From Pyrodictiaceae archaeon (GTDB lineage: Archaea > Thermoproteota > Thermoprotei_A > Sulfolobales > Pyrodictiaceae), in assembly GCA_027033675.1 (NCBI GenBank), contig JALVKZ010000165.1:1-11269 (forward strand): a stretch of DNA of 11,269 nucleotides, given 5' to 3'. Positions 6,647 through 11,269 of the stretch are shown here, piece after piece. The position numbers and the translations under genes are program-made. The stretch's first letter is position 1. Every line of letters begins with the position of its first letter. A model generated the notes under the pieces. The model was given only the letters and a program-made list of their open reading frames with translations, did no database searches and was not told where the DNA came from.

Positions 6647-7597
6647 CTAGCCCTCCTGACCACTAATTATCTCGGCTACTAGGTCTCGGTACACGGGAAG
6701 GCTCCAGACCCACTTCTCTTTGCCACGTCCCCTGCCTAGTATGGGGGTATCCGCCCTAAGCACGATATCATGTACTTGTAACAATTCTAGCAATTCCCTG
6801 GAAGCATTATCTAGCTCCTTGATAGCCTTGGAGAGCTCTCCTAGTAGCTTTTTCTCCCTTAATAGCCTAATGACTCTCCGAAGCCTAGCTGCTAGGGCTT
6901 TTTTCCAGAAGTCCACGTCACCACTATACCTTGTCGCAAGTATTATCGTCTCCCCTGGATTACCTCCAGTTAGGCGCCACAAAGCCTCCGGGTCAGCATC
7001 TATACCGAGACTATTTACAAGCATCTTATAGGCGCTAAGAGGTAGCCCGCCAACCCTTAGTGCTTCTATTCTCTTGTCAGGGCGAGAAAGCAGAGTATTC
7101 AGCCCTAGCTGCGTACCAGCACTAATTATTGTGACACTTAGTGCTTTCCAGAGGATTAGCTTCCTAGCAGTACCCATTAATGAATCTAGGTAGTCAAGTA
7201 TTTTCCCAGGCCCTATTCCTCTATCAAGATGATCAACTATTACCAGGACATGCCTACCCATAACGCTTGGAAGACCCAGCCTTACAAGCACTATGGGTAA
7301 GGCATAGAGAAGCGCGGGGCCTGGTGGCATCTCGGAGCTAGAGGCTAGCTCGCGTAGAATAGGCTCCGCAGGCTCAGAGGCTATTAACGCACTGTCTACA
7401 CGATAACCCTCAATAGCATCAACATATATTACGAGATAGTTGTGGAACTCTTTCATGCTTAGTATATAACGTTTCAGTAGAGTACTTATCCCGATGCCTC
7501 GTGAGCCGTAGAGATAAAACGCTCGTATACCATGACCTACTAGGCTTATGAGCGCGGATAGTTCTGGCTCTCTATCAACGAATTTTTTGTACCTCAT
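6647..7597 (-). CDS. Archaeal AAA/STAND-type P-loop ATPase with altered Walker A
   Basis: Belongs to the archaeal ATPase-domain group (AAA/STAND-like) whose members start with an F(V/I)xRExEL motif; here FVDREPEL at 6-13. The P-loop is GSRGIGIST at 31-39, where the family has GxxGxGKT/S, so the catalytic lysine is Ile37. The Walker B-like strand is VLVIVDHLD (117-125), with His where Glu is often found. A sensor-like ISAGTQLG is at 158-165, and VGGLP...LTGGNPGE (about 182-216) matches the usual lid region. Residues 230-316 are basic and helical, ending WVWSLPVYRDLVAEI, like the winged-helix end of these proteins. Length is about normal. The ATG at 7597 has a GAGGGGG stretch shortly before it. 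It lies upstream of the UPF0282 gene in a likely two-gene operon and is divergent from the flippase. Without the lysine it may bind nucleotide weakly or serve as a non-hydrolysing scaffold. Confidence 0.85.
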   Translation of the reverse strand: MRYKKFVDREPELSALISLVGHGIRAFYLYGSRGIGISTLLKRYILSMKEFHNYLVIYVDAIEGYRVDSALIASEPAEPILRELASSSEMPPGPALLYALPIVLVRLGLPSVMGRHVLVIVDHLDRGIGPGKILDYLDSLMGTARKLILWKALSVTIISAGTQLGLNTLLSRPDKRIEALRVGGLPLSAYKMLVNSLGIDADPEALWRLTGGNPGETIILATRYSGDVDFWKKALAARLRRVIRLLREKKLLGELSKAIKELDNASRELLELLQVHDIVLRADTPILGRGRGKEKWVWSLPVYRDLVAEIISGQEG

Positions 7598-7630
7598 TTA
7601 CCCCCTCTCCACGTGGCTACTATGTACTCT

Positions 7631-7641
7631 GCTCTTAACAA
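7631..7641. promoter_or_regulatory. Weak TATA-like element between ATPase and flippase genes
   Basis: GCTCTTAACA is the only AT-rich stretch in the 70-base gap between the divergent ATPase and flippase genes. It lies about 30 bases before the flippase ATG (compatible with a leaderless start) and about 38 bases before the ATPase ATG on the other strand. The match to a TATA box is poor. Confidence 0.28.
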
Positions 7642-7667
7642 TGCCTCGCTCTTAGACACGCTGCTGA

Positions 7668-9140
7668 ATGTCTGCCAAGCATCCGGGGGGAGCAGGGCTG
7701 AAAAGAAGGCTTGGGCTAACATCAACAATTATAGTAAGGGTTATTGGTAACCTCGTAGCATTGCTAATAAACGTCGCAGCTGCCTTTATACTTGTTAGAA
7801 AACTGTCTCCAAGCGATTACGCGTTCTACCAGACGCTTACGAAAAGGGGCGTTTGGATAGGATCCTTACTGCTACTTCTGCTAGGGGAGTGGGTTTATCG
7901 CTATAATGCCCAACGAATACCAGGCTCCTGGGAAGCTAGCATCGTAGCAAGCATTATTTCAGCCTTCTATGCATTCTTTGCAGGCATAATTGTAGCTCAG
8001 TATCTTCGTGCAAGTATTTCCATAGCCTTTTTATCAGGGCTTGCTCTTTCATCCTTCGCCGCATTTGCTATGCTCAGAATGGCTCTCAATGCGCTAAGAC
8101 CCTTGCGCTTTACTCTCCTAAATATAGTATACCGGCTTTTCTATACAACTTTTGTAGTATTCTTTGTCTACTTTATAGGCTATGGAGTAATAGGTGCACT
8201 TTGGTCAATGATAATTGCTGGAATTGTTGCCTCGTTTCTATGCTATGCTTGGGGAAAAAGAGCGAAGCCACCTACTAGTTCTTTGAGCCTTCTTTTAAGA
8301 GAATGGATAAGGCATAGCTTTGTATACGTCCCTACAGCTTTGGCACGTATATTAGCAAGCCTTGACGCGCTAATAGCTTATCATTTTTGGGGCAGCCAGG
8401 CTGTTGCAGCATTTTTCGCAACATTCATGGTCTTCTCTTTAATAAGGGAGTCTATTGCGGTTGGAACAAATTATGTCGCTGCATATCTTCTCCAAGGCGG
8501 TAAAGAGGAAAAAAGTTTACAGGGACTAGTAGCGCTACTAGCTCTTATCGTTCCTTTGTTAGTCTTTATGGCATCTCATCCGTTTCACATAGTCTATTTA
8601 ATAAATCCTCGTTATGCATGGGCTCGCTCCGTTATAGCATTCCATGCATTGTATACAGTTACGGCGATGTTTGAAGCCTATTTTGCTTCAATAGCCAGCG
8701 GCTCTATTAAGGGGAGAGCTGAGGAGACAGCAATCAAGCTTCTCAAACTAACATCGCTCTTCTTTTTCACCCGCATAGCCTATTTCTTATTGATCACAGT
8801 ACTAGCCTTAACTTTGGGGAAGGGCCCCTCTAGGCTCATCGCATGGTCTATGTCTTTGACAATAGTATCCTTACTATCTATTATAGGTTATGTTAAACTG
8901 ACGCCTAGTCTAAGTTACTCCATGTTCAAGAGGCACGCTATTCTTACAATAATTTATACGGTGCTGAGCTATCTAGTGGCGCGCCTAGTGAGGTTGCCGC
9001 TACCCTCGCAGCGCTTCTTTTTAGAAGTGAAGATATTGGCTCTTCCTTTTATAGAGTATGTGATAATAACATATATAATCATAGTTTTGATAACACCTGA
9101 ACTTAGACAGATGCTGAAACACGTGTTAAAGCTAGTGTAA
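7668..9140 (+). CDS. MOP-superfamily (Wzx/polysaccharide-type) flippase-like membrane protein
   Basis: A 490-aa integral membrane protein with about 14 hydrophobic segments (near residues 20-42, 61-74, 90-112, 115-135, 152-172, 175-195, 218-240, 245-262, 283-303, 320-345, 362-385, 390-410, 420-440, 455-480). The N-terminal region, with a first helix, then ILVRKLSPSDYAFYQTL, then the next helix, is typical of the polysaccharide-transport branch of the MATE/MOP superfamily, which flips lipid-linked sugars across the membrane. In archaea such proteins serve N-glycosylation or surface glycans. No glycosyltransferase gene is next to it, so its cargo cannot be inferred. The ATG at 7668 lacks a ribosome-binding site and may be leaderless. 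The gene is visibly more AT-rich than its neighbours (two sampled 60-base lines near 8101-8220 are about 35-37% GC), suggesting transfer or relaxed composition. Confidence 0.8.
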   Translation: MSAKHPGGAGLKRRLGLTSTIIVRVIGNLVALLINVAAAFILVRKLSPSDYAFYQTLTKRGVWIGSLLLLLLGEWVYRYNAQRIPGSWEASIVASIISAFYAFFAGIIVAQYLRASISIAFLSGLALSSFAAFAMLRMALNALRPLRFTLLNIVYRLFYTTFVVFFVYFIGYGVIGALWSMIIAGIVASFLCYAWGKRAKPPTSSLSLLLREWIRHSFVYVPTALARILASLDALIAYHFWGSQAVAAFFATFMVFSLIRESIAVGTNYVAAYLLQGGKEEKSLQGLVALLALIVPLLVFMASHPFHIVYLINPRYAWARSVIAFHALYTVTAMFEAYFASIASGSIKGRAEETAIKLLKLTSLFFFTRIAYFLLITVLALTLGKGPSRLIAWSMSLTIVSLLSIIGYVKLTPSLSYSMFKRHAILTIIYTVLSYLVARLVRLPLPSQRFFLEVKILALPFIEYVIITYIIIVLITPELRQMLKHVLKLV

Positions 9141-9176
9141 ACCGGCTACTGACAAAAACAATTCCCTCCTTAACGC

Positions 9177-9184
9177 GTTTAAAG
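9177..9184 (+). promoter_or_regulatory. TATA-like box for the ClC gene
   Basis: GTTTAAAG, just after an AACGCGTT palindrome, predicts a transcript start near 9208 and a leader of about 35 bases before the TTG at 9243. An AAGGGG ribosome-binding stretch sits at 9230-9235. Confidence 0.45.
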
Positions 9185-9194
9185 GGGGTTTACA

Positions 9195-9204
9195 GAGAAT
9201 TCTC
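9195..9204. repeat. Perfect 10-bp palindrome near the ClC transcript start
   Basis: GAGAATTCTC lies between the TATA-like box and the predicted transcript start of the ClC gene, a position where archaeal repressors often bind. It could be an operator, but a 10-bp palindrome alone can arise by chance. Confidence 0.3.
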
Positions 9205-9242
9205 ACCTGGATAGGGTAGAGAGACTCTTAAGGGGCAGAGTA

Positions 9243-11186
9243 TTGGCAAAAAACGGTAAACAAGCAAGCACAGTACGTCTCTTGCTAGGACTTAGGCTCC
9301 GTGTCAGATACCGCTTAGCCGGTATTGCCGTGAAGCTGACCTTTCTAGAAAAATGGCTCATACTTGGGACAGTAATTGGTGTATCAAGCGGGCTATTTGC
9401 CACATTCTTCTACGTGTTGTTAGAAATCGTTACTGGGCTCACTTTACGGGCACTAGGAGCACACGTCCCCCTAAGAGGCTACACCGACCTAGGCGTCGGT
9501 ATCCTCGAGCTAAGGGACTCTATTAACTTGTTACTAGTCATCCCATCTATTCTGGGAGGCGCACTAGTCTCTTCGCTACTTGTATTTACCTTCGCGCCCG
9601 AGGCAGAAGGCCACGGCACTGATGCCGCTATACGCGCCTTTCACAAACTAGCTGGTATTCTAAGAGCGCGAGTCCCCATAATTAAGGCAATTGCCTCAGC
9701 CTTTACTATTGGCAGCGGTGGAAGCGGGGGTGTCGAGGGCCCAAGCGCCTTAATGGGCGCTGGTATTGGCAGCGTGCTTGCCCAGAAGCTTGGGCTCGGG
9801 CTATGGGATAGGAGAATAGCGCTTGTCTCCGGTATGGCTGGGGCTCTCTCAGCCCTCTTCCGAGCACCAATAGGGACAGCCATATTCGCTGTAGAGGCGT
9901 TGTTCCGCAGAGACATAGCTGTACAAGCTCTCATTCCCGCCCTTATATCCGCAATAGTGGGGTATGCTGTAACGCTTCCTTTCTGGGGCTATAGCGAGGT
10001 ATTTCCACATATACACACCGATGTAAGGATACTGTATACAGCTGGTGCCCTTATTAGCTACATCCTGCTAGCGTTCGTGGCAGCTATATTCGGTGTACTA
10101 TATGTTGAGGCTTTCTACGGTGCCCGCCGCCTCTTTGCAGCCTATATTAAGCGCGTATGGCTGCGCCCAGTACTAGGCGCTTTAGTAACCGGGGCCATGG
10201 GGCTCTTCATACCACATGTACTAGGCTCCGGCCGACAGCTTCTAACACGTTTCCTCGAAGACCCCAGCATTGTACTCCACACAACCCCCCAGCAAGGAAT
10301 AATATGGCTTACAACGATCTTACTAATAGTAGCTATTGCAAAAATACTGGCTACATCCTTCTCCATAGGAACGGGCGGTAGTGGCGGAGTCTTTGCCCCC
10401 GGCATAATGGCGGGAGCACTGATAGGATATGCCTTCGGTATATCTGTAGGAAGTCTCTTAACTAGCATAGACCCGCTCGTGTACGCTTACCTCGGCATGG
10501 CAGCGTTCTTCGCTGCTGCCTCCAAAACGCCGCTGGCTACCTCGCTCATGGTTGCCGAGATGAGTGGTAACTATGGCCTCCTAGTACCAGCACTGCTAGC
10601 AAGCTACTTGGCCAGAGAGCTTAGCGGCGAGAGAACAATCTACGAGTCACAGCTACCCCACCGGGTGAGACCAGAGGTGGTAAACATAGAGGCCGTACTC
10701 ACCATGCTAAGGCACAGGGGCAAATTAATAGGCGTTAAAGCCATCGACATCGCTGAGAAGCGTTTTAAGCCACTCACCATAAGGGATAGCGTCGCAAAAG
10801 CTATAGAGCTAATAGCTGGGCTAAGACAACACATAATACCCATAGTTGATGAACAAGGACGCGTCCTAGGCGCTATAGATGCCTCCTTTCTAGAGAAGCT
10901 CCTAGCAACCCCGCCAAAGACCCCCATAGGGCTAATAGATATACGCAAACCACCAATAATCCGGGAAGACGAGGACATAGTCCACATAATGACTGTTCTA
11001 GAGGAGGCCGAGGAGGAGGGGATGGACTACGTAATAGTTGTTGACAAGGATCTTCGTTATAAGGGTATAATATTGTACCATGATCTTGTAGCGGCAACTA
11101 TAGCGTCATATATGCATAGTATAAATGGGGGTAAAAAGAGGCGGACTACCAGTAAAGCAGTCATTAAAGCCTCTGCTAGCCAGTAA
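9243..11186 (+). CDS. ClC-family anion channel/antiporter with C-terminal CBS pair
   Basis: Voltage-gated ClC-type chloride (or other anion) transporter in the cytoplasmic membrane, acting as a homodimer by family analogy. The membrane domain spans about residues 35-465. Selectivity-filter motifs: GHGTD at 123-127 (family GSGIP/GHGVP), GVEGP at 163-167 with the gating Glu165, GVFAP at 382-386, and Tyr467 in TIYESQL, the likely pore tyrosine. The internal proton glutamate of E. coli ClC (second Glu of FIIEEM) aligns with Ala219 in FAVEAL, leaving channel or atypical-antiporter behaviour open. Two CBS domains follow (about 503-555 and 562-620), which in other ClCs bind adenine nucleotides, then a basic tail. 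The start is TTG at 9243 with AAGGGG upstream; no ATG lies in frame before the membrane domain. It ends six bases before a convergent gene. Family confidence is very high; transport mode is uncertain. Confidence 0.94.
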   Translation: MAKNGKQASTVRLLLGLRLRVRYRLAGIAVKLTFLEKWLILGTVIGVSSGLFATFFYVLLEIVTGLTLRALGAHVPLRGYTDLGVGILELRDSINLLLVIPSILGGALVSSLLVFTFAPEAEGHGTDAAIRAFHKLAGILRARVPIIKAIASAFTIGSGGSGGVEGPSALMGAGIGSVLAQKLGLGLWDRRIALVSGMAGALSALFRAPIGTAIFAVEALFRRDIAVQALIPALISAIVGYAVTLPFWGYSEVFPHIHTDVRILYTAGALISYILLAFVAAIFGVLYVEAFYGARRLFAAYIKRVWLRPVLGALVTGAMGLFIPHVLGSGRQLLTRFLEDPSIVLHTTPQQGIIWLTTILLIVAIAKILATSFSIGTGGSGGVFAPGIMAGALIGYAFGISVGSLLTSIDPLVYAYLGMAAFFAAASKTPLATSLMVAEMSGNYGLLVPALLASYLARELSGERTIYESQLPHRVRPEVVNIEAVLTMLRHRGKLIGVKAIDIAEKRFKPLTIRDSVAKAIELIAGLRQHIIPIVDEQGRVLGAIDASFLEKLLATPPKTPIGLIDIRKPPIIREDEDIVHIMTVLEEAEEEGMDYVIVVDKDLRYKGIILYHDLVAATIASYMHSINGGKKRRTTSKAVIKASASQ

Positions 11187-11192
11187 GCTGTG

Positions 11193-11267
11193 CTAATCGC
11201 TATAGTGCGTAAAGAGCGTTGGGTCATCAGTTATGACGTAATCTAGTTTATCTCGTAGCTTGTTGAC
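11193..11267 (-). CDS. C-terminal end of a gene cut by the right edge
   Basis: On the minus strand an open frame enters from the right edge and ends at a TAG at 11193-11195, giving 24 residues that finish with DYVITDDPTLFTHYSD. It is convergent with the ClC gene and separated by six bases, which fits the compact gene packing in this window. A DxxITDxP ending occurs in TIM-barrel enzymes such as glycerophosphodiester phosphodiesterases (xxGIITDxP), but 24 residues are too few to assign a family. Confidence 0.55.
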   Translation of the reverse strand, partial: VNKLRDKLDYVITDDPTLFTHYSD

Positions 11268-11269
11268 TA

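Noticed and set aside
1..11269. CRISPR arrays, insertion sequences, tRNA genes, attachment sites
   Set aside because: No regularly spaced repeats, transposase motifs, terminal inverted repeats or tRNA T-loop patterns were seen on either strand.

Overview
The window looks like chromosomal DNA of a hyperthermophilic crenarchaeon, probably of the Desulfurococcales or a Pyrodictiaceae-like lineage. This is inferred from family content and DNA style, not from a marker gene. Supporting signs are an archaeal-type TldD/TldE pair, a UPF0282 metallo-beta-lactamase-fold protein, an archaeal-type P-loop ATPase, a NusB-domain/NSUN RNA m5C methyltransferase, many GTG/TTG starts, AGG/AGA/ATA-rich codons, TATA-like boxes about 25-30 bases before starts, and very short intergenic gaps.

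Layout. (1) Bases 1-275 are GC-rich, non-coding and strongly foldable. The left edge resembles the distal strand of SRP RNA helix 8, so the window probably opens inside the 3' part of the 7S SRP RNA gene; further stem-loops and a hairpin/pyrimidine tail follow. (2) Two minus-strand genes: an unrecognised 159-aa protein (325-804) and an RNA cytosine-5 methyltransferase (880-2175). (3) Divergently, a translationally coupled tldD-tldE operon (2255-5007). (4) A 190-base spacer with a T-rich terminator and an imperfect inverted repeat, then a small membrane protein (5200-5574). (5) A minus-strand pair: an ATPase with an altered Walker A motif (6647-7597), followed by the UPF0282 protein (5569-6636). 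(6) On the plus strand, an AT-rich MOP/Wzx-type flippase (7668-9140) and a ClC anion transporter with two CBS domains (9243-11186). (7) At the right edge, the C-terminal 24 codons of a convergent minus-strand gene.

How the genes work together. TldD and TldE should form one protease. The ATPase and UPF0282 genes appear co-transcribed and may share a job that is not known. The remaining genes look like independent housekeeping or membrane functions. I see no CRISPR array, transposase, toxin-antitoxin pair, tRNA or defence system. The best oddities are substitutions in normally conserved nucleotide- or cofactor-binding motifs (methyltransferase motif I, ATPase Walker A), the structured RNA region at the left edge, and the base composition of the flippase gene. 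I did not find convincing evidence for a wholly new multi-gene system.
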